Source: Carettochelys insculpta (lineage: Eukaryota; Chordata; Testudines; Carettochelyidae). From it: 64,000 nt of DNA. Made by a program: the position numbers and the translations under genes. This document shows, piece after piece, positions 23,279 through 34,514 of this stretch (position 1 is its first letter; each line of letters starts with the position of its first letter). The stretch is from positions 26,690,598 to 26,754,597 of the forward strand of contig NC_134138.1 in NCBI RefSeq assembly GCF_033958435.1, in the 5' to 3' direction. Below the pieces are notes generated by a model. The model saw only the letters and a program-made list of their open reading frames with translations, did not search any database and was not told the DNA's origin.

Positions 23279-23506
23279 GAGAGGTGGAAAAAGTCCTCAA
23301 AAAGTTACTTGAGTAAAAATGCAGCTGCTTTCACTTCTGGATGCCTGAGTACAATCAAGATGCAATGTGTGCATGTGCATTTGTACCATTACTCAAGTAG
23401 TTTTCCAGAGCGGACACTGGTGACTTGTACTTAAGTACACCACCTCCACCCCCCCCAGCAGTGGTACTTTTACTCAAGTAACTTTGAGGTACTTTTGCCA
23501 CCTCTG
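23279..23506. mobile_element. hAT miniature element, CAGAGGTGG family
   Basis: 228 bp with a perfect 8-bp target duplication CTTAAGAG (23271-23278 and 23507-23514). The ends GAGAGGTGGAAAAAGT and complement CAGAGGTGGCAAAAGT are inverted repeats. TTACTTGAGTAAAA near the left and TTTTACTCAAGTAAC near the right extend the symmetry. It is non-coding. Confidence 0.9.
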
Positions 23507-23514
23507 CTTAAGAG

Positions 23515-26140
23515 GCATAAGAATCAGACCCCTGTGATTGTTGGGTACTCAAACTGTAGCGGCCAAAGTGCCTGGATTATCTTAGAGCTTTTAGGGGAAA
23601 TTTGGGAGTCTTTCCCTCTAAAATATCCAAGTCTCTGTTTAGTATTCTACCATAATAGCAACTGGGACACCTTCTTCATAGATACATGACTTCCCAGTGA
23701 CTTGGCTGTTGGACAATGGCACATTCTCAAAGCCTTAAATTAACCATTTGAACAAAATATTAGTTTTTATATTTCCTGTTAAAAAATGCAGCCATTGAGA
23801 AAAAATATTTAAATTAATAGTGTTTGTGGAATATTCAAACTTCTGTTCCTTGTTCAGGAAATGACTGCACCTGTATAAATATTTGGTCTGGAGAAGTTAA
23901 AGGTCATGTTACCACTGCATAGTCCATGACCCCTGAAGGAGAAAATATCATTTTACAAACAAAATATTCCTGTCCTAAAGGGAAGGGGTGGGTATTCTCC
24001 AGGCTGATCCTGCAGCTGTTGGACCCAATCCTACAAACACTTATGCATGTGCTTAATTTTCAGCATGCTCGTATTTGCTCACAGGACTATACTGAAATTT
24101 CATTTATTAGTGTTTGTGGGGTTCTCAGATACTATAATTATGGATCCTCTCAGGGGTGAGGTCTCTGGCTGCGGCAACTTCCCTAGGGACAACAACAGTC
24201 AAGGAGCAAGATAGGCCAACCCTCAGGGCTAACTTCACCTGAAGACGCCTCACCAGCGATCTGTTGGGAACCTAAAATTATCGGTTTATTCAGTAGCCAG
24301 ATTAGTCCTTTTATATAAGCCTTTCCCTGAATGTCTTTCTGGAAGCTAGCACTTTAAATGTAACATAAGCAGTCAGCTACAGTCTTATGCTAGCTATATC
24401 ATAACCAGCGGCTTCTTGCTGTACCTTCATCTCTTCCAGCCAGTGAGCGCTTTTAACTCCCTGTATGGTTTCTCCTTTTCATTCCTGAGGGGGTGACACA
24501 TTCTCAGAGCTGCAAATGAGAAAATTGCACAGCAGCTTCTACAAAGTTGGGGCTTTTTGTTTTTTTGGACAGCACCTGGGATTCTGGTCCACGGTAATAC
24601 AATGATAATACAAATAAATATGAATAACAATACTCTTAGTAACTGTCGGGTGATTATATCCAAAGTTCCTCAACAAGTTACGAGTGTCAGGTCCCATTAT
24701 CAAATGGGAGCTACATATTTAAATCCCACTGAAGGGCAGTCTGGCATGAACAAGTGTTTTGAGCTCTCAGAGTATTACATAACCACTCAGTGCAAGTGTA
24801 AAGCACTTTGGGCAGTTTTACTAACCCCTTCTATTATGATTTCCTGTGATGCACATTACAAGTAAGTTGGGTGTGGAATCTCACCAGACTACCTGCTTTC
24901 TCAGATCCACAATGCTAATGGCTTTTGCATTCAAGTTTGCTTTAAGTGGGCCTCATAAATTGAAACATTTAGAAGAGTGCAAAGGATTAGCAACGCATCT
25001 TCCATTACTGTGGCAGATTACATAGACAGTGTTAATGTCTGCTATGTGGCTGAATCTGAATGATGGTGACTATGTCCATATTCTGGGGAAATAGTTCAGG
25101 AATTGGATCCGTTTGGTTATCAGTGATACTGTGTGAGCTAATCTCTATCTGAACATACCAGATGTCGTTATATTACAGTAATTGGTTCGTGTTCTGGTTT
25201 TTATTCATTTCACTGGATCTGATGGCAGGAGTGGGCACCAAAGTACATCTGTCCGTCTCAGGCAGTGTTTGCCATACCAAAGTTGGTCCTCGCCAACAGC
25301 TGACTCACTGAAGTCTTATGCTTCCCAATGTCTTCGTAACAGGAAATAACTGTTGTACCTGTGGACTGTCCATGGTAAATGTCGACACTTTAATAGGAAC
25401 CAGTAATAGCTGACACTTTGACAATGCTTTATACAATCAAAGAACTGTATATTACTATTTAGCATTTATTTGTAGTGACCATTGGGTGCTGATCACTTTA
25501 AGGGAGAGAGATACATAATCTCCTTACCTTGATTTGCTTACAGTCCAATGGCATACATGATGCAATAAGCAAGACTAGAAATAATAGGAGGGGACATATG
25601 TGTCTGACAGGTGAAGGGTACAGAAATAAAGCCAGATGGTGTCACAATCTAAATACATCCAATTCCAGAATATAATCCTGAATACATACAAAATTCCCAT
25701 CAGCGCCATATACTCAATAACATACCTATAGAGCAAAGTATCCCTTTGCCTCACCTCAGTCCCACTATCTTTTATTTCTCTTTATATGGCATCATCATGT
25801 ATATCAGCCTATGAACCTTCCACATCTATAACTCTCCTTTCTTCCCTGCCAGCTGTCTGCTGATCAAATAACTGGCTGTGTCTCTGTGGCAAGAAAGGTC
25901 TGCTGTCAGAAGGCGGTGTGGGTGCTAAGGTAACCAGGACCGATCAGAGATGGAGCTGGCTTAATTGTGTTATGGGGACCCAGACACTATGAGTCCGAAA
26001 CTCTGGCTGCTGACACTGCTGTTTCTGGCTCTCCCTGGCCAACCCTTTCCCTAGGAGTAGTTCTTCCTACTTTCAGTGCTGTGGGAGGGGGCTGCCGGTA
26101 TCAGTGTGACAATGGACTGAAAGTAGCGCAGCTGGGCAAA
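23515..26140. other. Intergenic with an old repeat scrap
   Basis: Mostly unique DNA. 24556-24615 (GGACAGCACCTGGGATTCTG, then GTCCACGGTAATACAA) resembles the amniote repeat with CAGCACCTAGCACAATGGGGTCC; a related scrap is at 39650-39710. No exon was recognised. Confidence 0.4.
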
Positions 26141-26145
26141 TTGAC

Positions 26146-26218
26146 ATTTATTTAGCATCTGCCAAACTGCCTCATTACCATGCCCTCTCTGAAAGGAGGG
26201 GCTAGTGTGGTCACAGCC
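26146..26218. mobile_element. Fragment of an inverted-repeat element (right end)
   Basis: TTTAGCATCTGCCAAACTGC and the following GAAAGGAGGGGC match the right part of 62755-62881. It ends GCTAGTGTGGTCACAGCC, the complement of a GGCTGTGACCACAC terminal repeat. The left part is missing. Confidence 0.6.
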
Positions 26219-26219
26219 T

Positions 26220-28165
26220 AAGTCATGACCTTCTACTCCCTCTGCAGCTCTGCCCAACAGAATAGATGCAAGACAAATTCAAACTCTTGACAAAGAATTA
26301 CCTCCCAATTCCGAATTTTGAAAATTTCAACTAGTTGTAGTAAGTACAATACCAAGAGTTTTGCTGTCCATCTCTAGTAGCTTCTGCAGAGACTGACTTT
26401 TAAATCTCTGGAAGATGTGGGTTTATTTACAAAGGTAAAAGCATTCATGGTGTCACTGAACTACTTTTTTGACAACGAGGCGTTTGATGATAAATGAGGA
26501 ACGAAGAATACATACCTACCATGTGCATATCTATGTGCAGGCTTTCTTTGTTATCACGCATCACATGGGATCTGGGAACATCTTATCAGGGAGAGAGTGA
26601 AAGGATCCTCCCTCCTTTCCACACTCTGTGCCAAGTCAAGGACCATGGAGCATGCGAACAGCTATTTCCATATTCACATCATCTCAACAGGGATAAGAAG
26701 AGAGGTGAGGAGGCGGCAGCACTTCCCTTGTCGATGGAGTTGCTTTTGAAATAGCTCTCACTGGAGTGATGTGACTTTGTACTGCTGATTATACTGGGCA
26801 ATGCCCCCAAACTGTACAATATAGGCTTCTGGACACATAAGCTTTTTAATAAGCATAATCAAATACATACAAATTGTGGTAAATGCCAAATTACGCTGCT
26901 AACAGTGTTATTTTCCTATCCCTATCCAATCTCTGAGTCATGCTGTGCACAGGATTCTGGAGACCCATTCTTGTCATGAAGTGATGAAGAGAAACACCTG
27001 CTCTTCATTAAAGTGATGTGGGATTAATTTTGTGGGCAGCGATATGTTTGTGTTGGTAACTTAAGAAGTTTCTTCACCTTATAATAGTAATAATGCCTTG
27101 AACAACCCAATGAGCCACAAAGCCCCAGAGTAAACCCCCACTAACACCTGCTGCTCTGAAACATCTTCTCTTTTTCACTAGGTACTTATAATTAAAAATT
27201 GGACAGTTATCTGTTTTGTTTTTCCTGTGTTTGTGCTGGCTGAGTGCTAGTCTCTCTTAGAGACATAGCCAAAGATTGATTTCTGTTTCATGGTTGAAAG
27301 TACAATCATAAAGTGAAGACAGTAAGTGCCTCCTGATTTTAGACGTCTGGTGTTATGAGGTATCTGGAGGGAGCCAGATGTGCAGAAGGTGCTGAGTACC
27401 TCGCTCTGAAATTCAAGCACCTCCAAAGTGTCTCTAGTGGGGGACCCAAAATTCACTATTTCCCTTTGAAAATCTTGAGCATGGGGTTTTGCCGCTGTGC
27501 AGGTGACAGCAAAATTTGGTCCATGATGTGACATCTAATTCAATATTCTAGGTATTACGTGAGCCCCATCATTCTCAGGTGGCCCCTGTATATTTAGTAG
27601 GACTAATCTAGAAGTCATTACAGAGGTCAAACCTATTGGCTCATAACCCCTATTCACAAGCCCTCAGACACCTCTTTTGAGTTGTCTCACTTTTCATGAT
27701 ACCAGCTACAAGATTATGTTATTGAAAGGGCAAAAAGCCTCAAGAAGAGAGTGACTGAAAAGATCAGACAGAAATAGGAGCTGGGCTGAAGGAGGAAAAA
27801 ATATGTGCAACCCAATTATTTATTTGCTAAATACTAGAGAGAAGAACTGTGTTGGACTATATTTAGGAAACAATGACACTAATAAAGAAAACAAGGAGAA
27901 AAGTATACATCTGAGCTAGGAAGCTATACATGCAAATTACAGAGAACAGGTAAGTTTTAGGTTAGGGAGATTGTTATTTCTCTAGGACTTTTTAAACATA
28001 AAAATATTCTCTCCATTTGGAAGTGTTGTAGAAAATTATTCATAGCTCCATTGACATAAAAGGAACAAAACCAGTTTGGACCAGTGCAGACCAACGCACT
28101 GTATCACTTTGTTTTTTTACATCAGTACCTGTAGAGCTAATTGGGCAGCCAGAAGGTGAATCAGA
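26220..28165. other. Intergenic
   Basis: Unique-looking DNA. Open frames up to 95 codons (27534-27247, minus) have no recognisable domain. Confidence 0.4.
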
Positions 28166-28171
28166 TACATT

Positions 28172-28495
28172 ATCATTATAGTGTGTCTTAAACTTTTGGA
28201 GACCACGGAACACCAAACAATAATATTTTTTTATGTGGAACACCTATGAACATTTTCTTAAAAAAATGGTTGTCAAACAAACAAACAAACAAACAAACAA
28301 ACAAACAAACAGCAACCTATACAGCAAAACCAAAATAAAATAATTTAATCAGGAATCATAGCAATGACGTTGTATCTGGTTTTAATAGCAGAAAACATAT
28401 ACCATCAGCGTATATTTCCAAATGCTTGCAGCACACCTGTGAGTTGCTCACAGAATGCCAGTGTTCTACTGAACATTGTTTAAGAAACATTGGCC
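28172..28495. mobile_element. Probable hAT-like element with an internal (CAAA)n tract
   Basis: The left edge GTGTGTCTTAAACTTTTGG and the right edge GTTTAAGAAACATTGG form an inverted pair of the hAT type (CAGTGTTTCTTAAAC). I could not confirm an 8-bp duplication. 28273-28311 holds about ten CAAA units, probably grown from a seed inside the element. Confidence 0.5.
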
Positions 28496-28814
28496 TGATT
28501 AATATATATCTGATTCCTAGCTGCTGGCCCCCAGTGGCTGTTCCATTCTCACTTCTGTTTCCATTGTGTTCCTTTAACTTTAATGGGACTACCTTATTTT
28601 AGGAGCATCTTTCAGTCTTAGTTTGATTCTTAAGTCTCAATGAGATCTATATAGTAAGTCAAGTTAGAAGAAAATAGGTTAGCTTATGTTTAAGTCATGC
28701 ATATTTAAAGATGTGTTTCTGATTATCATAGACGGACTAATCTTGTAAAGAGTTCTAACTTTGACTGAATTAACTTTTGCTTTAAATGTTAGAACTAAAA
28801 CTAGAGAGACAAAG

Positions 28815-28995
28815 TGGACGAGGCAAATATCTTTTATTTGACCAACTTCTATTGGTAAGAGATAAGCTTTTGAGTTTGCACAGAATTTTTCTTCAGATCA
28901 GGGTAATCTGAATTCATTTTCCTGAAGAAGAGCTCTTTGTAAATTCAAAGTTTGTGTCTTTCACTGAAAGCAGTTGTTCCAATAAAATATATTAT
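28815..28995 (-). repeat. Copy of the AATAAAAGATATT tail repeat (PLE-like tail)
   Basis: GGCAAATATCTTTTATTTG, then CCAACTTCTATTGGT and CAGAATTTTTCTTCAG match, in antisense, the tail at 14370-14525 and the repeat at 34075-34510. A second CTGAAGAAGAGCTC block near 28922 makes the copy internally duplicated. Confidence 0.65.
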
Positions 28996-29296
28996 ATATC
29001 CTCTCATATATCCTGGAACTAATATGACTGCTATGATACTGAAAAGAGATAAACCTGAATTGAACAGCTAAACAAAGCAATGGACTTGGTTCTTCATACA
29101 CAAAACTCTCACTGAAATCAAGGATTAGTAACAATGGTGCTGTGTATCATGGATAATCAGGCTCGTGCAGTTACTTCAGAATGAAAGAGAAAACTATATA
29201 TTTCTGACAATAGGCCATATATATGCCAAAATAATTTACAGACACACACATATATATACTATTCTATCTATCTATCACAGTAAAGTCCAGGTCTTC

Positions 29297-29366
29297 AAAT
29301 ATATTTAGGTACCTAATACCCACTGATTTCAGTGAGCCTTAGGTGCCTAAATACCTTTGAGAGGCA
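29297..29366. repeat. Short inverted repeat with TTAGGTGCCTAA
   Basis: AAATATATTTAGGTACCTAA and AGGTGCCTAAATACCTTTG are near-complementary around TTTCAGTGAG. The same words recur, decayed, near 33600-33680 and 50755-50850. It is a small palindromic repeat family I cannot name. Confidence 0.5.
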
Positions 29367-30040
29367 GGGCCGAAAAAACTAACTCACAGTTTCCTGACTC
29401 TTTATATGAGTAGCTGTGACAGTCTCTATTCTATTTCACAGCCTTTATAGCTAGACCAGTTTTAGGACTCACAGGGGTATAGAATAAGTTGTCTTCTTAA
29501 AATGCAGGAACTGCAGCTAAGTGCCCTATACGTGGGTGGTCTAAAAAAAACCTACAAAGGCGGTAGAGTCTAAATGGACAAGGAGATAACTAGGAACTGA
29601 CAGCTATCTAGAGAAGTAAGTAGCACGTACTCCGGAATTACAAGTTTTCCTAAGAGACAAGAAATATCTCAATATTTGGTTTGGGAACACTGAAAAACAA
29701 AGCCAAGGCTTGTTTCTGTCTGACCTCCTGCATTGCAGCTAACCTTTCAGGGTGGGATTTTACACCTTCTAAAGCATCCAAAGCACTGTTTCAATTAAAT
29801 GAAGTGACAGCTCCCTCCCCCAGCCTCCTCACCCCAGGTTAAGTTTCAGCTATGGTTCATCTGAGTTAGAATTTCATAGGCATGGTTGCAGTCAGTAATA
29901 ACCATTCAGTGTCAATCACAAATTGTCTGCGATATCCTATAGAAAACAGAGCATTTGAATTTGAGCTTTATAAAAGAATGACAACCTCTTACCTACGCTG
30001 ATTTTGATATGATGCAGTGTATAATGGTGGAACAGAAGTC
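29367..30040. other. Intergenic
   Basis: Unique-looking DNA with no recognised feature. Confidence 0.4.
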
Positions 30041-30043
30041 CCT

Positions 30044-30480
30044 GGCCGTATCTGCACTTGGCAAAAACTTCAAAATGGCCACGCTAATGGCCAGATCAAA
30101 GAATACTAATGAGATGCTGGAATGCATATTCAGCACCTCATTAGCATGCTGCCGGCCACGGCACTTGGAAATTGCTGCATTTCACTGACGCACAGCTAGG
30201 CCAGACAGGGGTCCTTTTGAAAGGACCCTGCCAACTTCAAAATTCCCTTATTGCTATGACCGCATAGGAATAAGGGGATTTCGATGTTGGCAGGGTCCTT
30301 TGAAAAAGGACCGCCCTGTCTGGAAGAGCTGCATGGCAGCAAAACGCAGCAATTTCCAAGTGCCATGGCCGGTGGCGTGCTAATGAGGTGCTGAATATGC
30401 ATTTCAGTGCCTCATTAGTATTCTTCTATCTGGCCATTAGCATGGCTGTTTCGAAGTTTTTACTGAGTGTAAATGTAGCC
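30044..30480. mobile_element. Full-length palindromic inverted-repeat element
   Basis: 437 bp that is nearly one long palindrome. The outer ends GGCCGTATCTGCACTTGGC and complement GGCTACATTTACACTCAG are followed by paired TAATGAGATGCTG / CTCATTAGTATTC, paired GGACCCTGCCAAC / GTTGGCAGGGTCC and a centre CTATGACCGCATAG near 30256. Flanks CCT and CTT differ by one base. 15362-15585 is one half of the same family. Confidence 0.8.
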
Positions 30481-30749
30481 CTTGTGGGAAGAATTTATCT
30501 TCTTGTATTTTGTATGGTACAGACAACATTTTAGTAATACCCAAGTAGAGTATCGCACTGAATGAAATCAATGCTTCAGGAGCAGGATGAAACTACTTGT
30601 CAAATCACTCCTGCTGCAGATTCTCACAGAGATGAGCACTTTCAGGTGAGGCACTTTCTGCAGCTGTGTGGACATGCACATTGATAACCAGCAAAGCAGG
30701 AGATAAAAGCTCTCTCCCCAGATGAGCCGCTGATGCTTGTGTAATGCTG

Positions 30750-31385
30750 ACAGACACGGGTCGTCAGCAGGAGAAATGAAGCTGTGACCTGAGGGGTCTA
30801 GAGCCCTGAGCTCTACCACATGAGCTGAAGACCAGCTGGCTGTCAGCCAAGGCTGCAGAACAGAGACCACTCTCTCTAGAATGTGGTCTTAGTGCCTCTG
30901 GGGTTACATACTTCCCTCAGCTACATGCCCTGAGCTTCTGAGACTTTCCAGCATTTCATCCCAGATGAGCCTGAACTTGCAACACTGGGTTGTTAGAATA
31001 AGGGATTGGACCTGCAACCATAGGGGCTAAAACCCTGTGCTCTATCACATAAGCTAAAGGCCAGATGACTCTTAGCTCAGGCTGTAGGGCAGAGACTTCC
31101 CTCTGCAACCTGTGGCTAAGGATTTTTTTGTGGCTCCTGACACTAATTGCAAATAAAAAAAAAACCCTATGTGATCTCAAAACATAGGATAACTCCCCCT
31201 TTAATATGTGCAGTGCATCTGTGTTTTGCCTGTGTTGCTAACAAAGTGTTATTCACACGCATTGTGGCTCTTGAATTATTGATTTTTTTTTTTACTGAAT
31301 TGGAAAAAAATGGCTCTTCTTGCTATTTTGATTGCAGAGCCCTGCCCTAGAACGTGGTCTCAGTGCCTGTGGGGTTAGACATGGA
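30750..31385 (-). repeat. Duplicated tRNA-like repeat with an inserted element
   Basis: On the minus strand two units share AGCT-AT-TGGTAGAGC-like words followed by a GGTTGCAGGTCC-like box (unit 1 about 30755-30870, unit 2 about 30985-31080). These resemble A and B boxes of a tRNA-derived SINE. The following AGAATGTGGTCTTAGTGCC (30879) recurs as AGAACGTGGTCTCAGTGCC (31350), but in unit 2 about 250 bp (31095-31345) lie between. The units are a direct duplication, and the second was interrupted later. Neither folds as an intact tRNA by eye. Confidence 0.55.
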
Positions 31386-32392
31386 AGCTCCCACAAGAAG
31401 CGGAGAGTATAAAAAAAAGGAATCTACAGAGCTGAGTCAAAGAAAATGCCTCTGATGTAAGGGGTTTGCAAGGCAACCGCCTTCAGCAATGGGACATTTG
31501 GGAAAGCTGACCTTGAGTGAAGAGACATGAATGAATTTGCATGGCAGTGAAACAGTCCCTCTGTTTCACTCCAGTCCAAACAAGAGCTCTGAGGCTGGAC
31601 TTAATCAATGAGGCCAGTTGATATGGTTTGGAAGGAGTTGAAGGGTTAAGAAGCTTATCATTTTCTTCCCTTCCCCATATGTAAAGATCTTCTAAAGTGC
31701 ATATTTCCTGTGTGGATAGGACTGGGGCGGGGGGTGGGAATTGGTTATTATGCATAAAATACATAAGGAAAACAGCTCAGTTCAAGACTTATTTTTTTAG
31801 CTATTTTCCAGAGTTCCTTGGAGAGGGGGCAGTTCGAGGCAGGCAGGGGGTTGGGAAAAGCTGTTGACAAGCTAATTGTGAATTTCTTTTTAAAACCGAT
31901 TTGTACATATGTTTTTACAAGTATGACTGTACAAACATACCCTCCATGTCACCATCCTCCCGCCCACCAACATTTCAGACTGCGGTTTGCAGAATAACCA
32001 ATGACTTTGTGTTTGGAAGATAATTATATACGAGTTTAATAGCCCCCATCCAGTCCCGGTGGACGTACATATTCTGCCTTAAGCCACCGCTGCAGATGGT
32101 GCTTCTTGGAACCCACTTGGCAGGCTCAGCAGAGAAGTCTAGGGTCAAACTGACCAGCAAGACTGACTTGCCTTTCCACTCTTCCCCTCTTCCCCATATT
32201 AGCATGGGAGAACAAGTAATTCTGGATTGCTGCCTGTGTTACGTGTGGTGTGTGGATATTAATAGGGAACTTCATTTGCCAGAAAAGGTTCATGTAGCTT
32301 TTGCACTTCCTTTAATGAGTCCCTTTGAGGACAATAGTACTCTGCTATGGGCACAAAGGTCAGCATTTCGGCATCTGTTTTGCAGGGCTGAA
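31386..32392. other. Intergenic
   Basis: Unique-looking DNA; no recognised element or exon. Confidence 0.4.
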
Positions 32393-32637
32393 GGCTTGTC
32401 TATACTCTAGAGCCTTTGCTCGGATAGCTATGTTGGCAGAGCCCTCTTCTGGAACCTAGAATTATCTGATGGTTGGAGTTCTGCAGACTTAGCTCAGCTA
32501 CTTCATGAATTATGCTGACAGAACTCTTCTACTGGCATAGTTGCATTTTGCTGGCCCATATTTGTCAGGGGGAATTGTAATCTCTTCATGCTTCTGATAT
32601 AGCTATTCCAGTAAAACTTTGTAGTGTAGACATGGCC
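32393..32637. mobile_element. Inverted-repeat element, GGCTTGTCTATAC end
   Basis: 245 bp. The left end GGCTTGTCTATACTCTAGAG and the complement of the right end, GGCCATGTCTACACTACAAAG, are inverted repeats of the GGCT-GTCTACAC superfamily. The interior has GTTGGCAGAG and TGCTGACAGAACTC. The target duplication is not clear. Confidence 0.6.
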
Positions 32638-32639
32638 TG

Positions 32640-34070
32640 CAATCTTACTTGGGAATTTGGGAAGCACAAGAAACACAGGATGAGGCTGGCTTTAATTTTC
32701 AGCCCTTAATACGCAGTGCATCAGCTATGGGAAACACTGTAAGAATTGCAATATGCCAGCAGAAACCAGGAATCCCTGTAAGCATGTGACGTTTCCATTC
32801 CAGCTGTTTAAACTGCAAGGGTGTTTCCGTTCAAAATGGTAAGGTTTACTGGAAGATTCTGATCCCATCTCCAGGATGAAAATGGAATATGTTTGTTCTG
32901 ACTTCGCCCCCCTCCCCCACACTCTCCCCTTCTGGTAAATTTAAGGAGACTTTTATACCTTATTTTAGTTTCCTGGATTGGTTTCAGAATTTGGAGAAGA
33001 TTTTTTTTTATTTTTATTTTTAAAGAGAAGATGAAAGGGGATTTCAGAAGCTGCTTGATCAGTGGCAACACTATCCTGTCCTGCTGCATAAATCCCGGAG
33101 TCCCAAAAGCTCTTTAATGCAAATTGGTTTACTCTGCTCAAAAAACGAATGAAACTCATTTTATGTGTGCTTTTTAAAGCCTGACAATCAGCCAGTCAGA
33201 CAGCTCTGAATTTTAAATTCTGTGCAGTTCTGAAATCAGATGATTTTCTTTTGGAAGCTGAAAAAGATGACTCAATTTTAAAACCAACATTATTTTAGAG
33301 GTTATTTCAACTGTATCAGGATGTGATGCTGAGATGTGCCAGGAGCACGACACCTGTTACTTGTCTTTTTTGTGGCAAATGAAGAAAAAATGACGTTCTG
33401 TGCCCCTCTGAGGGAACCTAAGATATCAGCTGCTCTCAAAGCTTTAGAGTATGATAAATTCCTGTTCTGACTGGAATGTGAAATTCTTTTGCTCCAATAA
33501 AAATTGTGGAAAAACAAAGCCAAGACTGAAAAAAGTGAGTGCCCACAATTAGGATTCAGAGTCCATAGTTAGGAGTTTCAGAGGTTCTGAGCCCAGAACA
33601 GTTGCTGGATACTTACTGCTTTTGAGAACCTAAGGAATTTATCTGACTAACATTAGGCACCTGTTTTTGAAAGTCTTGGCCTGAATGTTCAGCAGGTGGG
33701 AGGAGTGCGATATTGTAATGAAAAAAACTTGTGCAAATAAGAATTTCCATGTACATATAATCAGTTGGTATGAACTAGTGACTTAGAGAGGAAGCTCTTT
33801 GATTTATGCCCATAAATCTTCTGTTATTGTAAAACTTTTATTGACACAGCAAGTGACTGTGAATAATCTAATCCAGATTCTAAAATCATCTTCCCGGGGC
33901 TGAGAACTAGTGTGGGGCTCCTCTCCTACCACACTCCTTGCAGCTCATGTAGTAGGCATGAAAAGGGAACAAAGCAAAGACTTTCCTCTGCCCGAGGAAA
34001 CCCAGTTATTGTCATGACCCTTAGTGGACATTGCTGGCAGTGTTGTTGTAGCCAGGCTGGACTCATAATA
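32640..34070. other. Intergenic
   Basis: Unique-looking DNA; 33585-33680 has traces of the TTAGGTGCC palindromic repeat. No exon was recognised. Confidence 0.4.
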
Positions 34071-34113
34071 TGAGATAGACAAGAAGGGTGGGATAATGCC
34101 TTTTATTGGACAA

Positions 34114-34332
34114 GTATCGGAGGGGTAGCTGTGTTAGTCTGGATCTGTAACAGCAACGAAAGATCCTGTGGCACCTTATAGACTAACAGAAAAGTTTTGA
34201 GCATGAGCTTTCGTGAGCACAGACTCACTTCACCAGATGCATCCAGCATCTGATGAAGTGAGTCTGTGCTCACGAAAGCTCATGCTCAAAACTTTTCTGT
34301 TAGTCTATAAGGTGCCACAGGACCCTTCGTTG
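34114..34332. mobile_element. Fold-back PLE tail insertion 3
   Basis: 219 bp between perfect 14-bp duplications CTTTTATTGGACAA (34100-34113 and 34333-34346). The left arm is an antisense tail with the complete terminus (TATCGGAGGGGTAGC). The right arm is a sense tail ending at the short 3' end (CCCTTCGTTGC). The arms match over about 88 nt with three mismatches and meet at the common left boundary GCATCTGATGAAG. Each arm holds a hammerhead-like core. Confidence 0.92.
34250..34287 (+). ncRNA. Hammerhead-like core, GTGAG stem II variant
   Basis: CTGATGA, A, GTGAG, a 6-nt loop, CTCAC, GAAA, GC-TCAT-GC, TC. Compared with the GTGGG/CCCAC copies, one stem II pair has changed G-C to A-U on both strands. 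That is a compensatory change and supports an RNA hairpin. The opposite arm (34199-34236, minus) has the same stem but CTGGTGA, a damaged core. Confidence 0.42.
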
Positions 34333-34514
34333 CTTTTATTGGACAAACTTCTTCTGATGGAAGAGACAAACTTTCAAGCTTTGGAGACCTCTTCTTCAGC
34401 TCTGGGAAAGATAATCATCCTGTCAAAGCTAAATAGAAAATGGGACATGATGGTAAATCTAAGGGTTTAATGCATGTTGCAAGAAAATCCTTTAAAAGAA
34501 GAGGACTGTAGTGC

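Larger units (their letters stand above)
34075..34510 (-). repeat. AATAAAAGATATT tail repeat split by a fold-back PLE tail
   Basis: AGACAAGAAGGGTGGG, then CCTTTTATTGGACAA and, after the insertion, ACTTCTTCTGATGGAAGAGA and CTCTTCTTCAGCTCTGGG match in antisense the tail at 14370-14525. The repeat is continuous once 34114-34332 and one duplication copy are removed. Confidence 0.7.

Noticed and set aside
28273..28311. Possible CRISPR-like or satellite array
   Set aside because: It is a plain CAAA microsatellite in a vertebrate context.
30755..31080. Possible tRNA genes
   Set aside because: Box-like motifs are present, but I could not form a full cloverleaf, and the duplication and flanks fit a SINE.
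8753..34332. Fold-backs as ordinary inverted-repeat DNA transposons
   Set aside because: The outer edges are PLE 3' ends of unequal length, so the two termini are not symmetric, and the target duplications vary from 8 to 14 bp as in target-primed retrotransposition.
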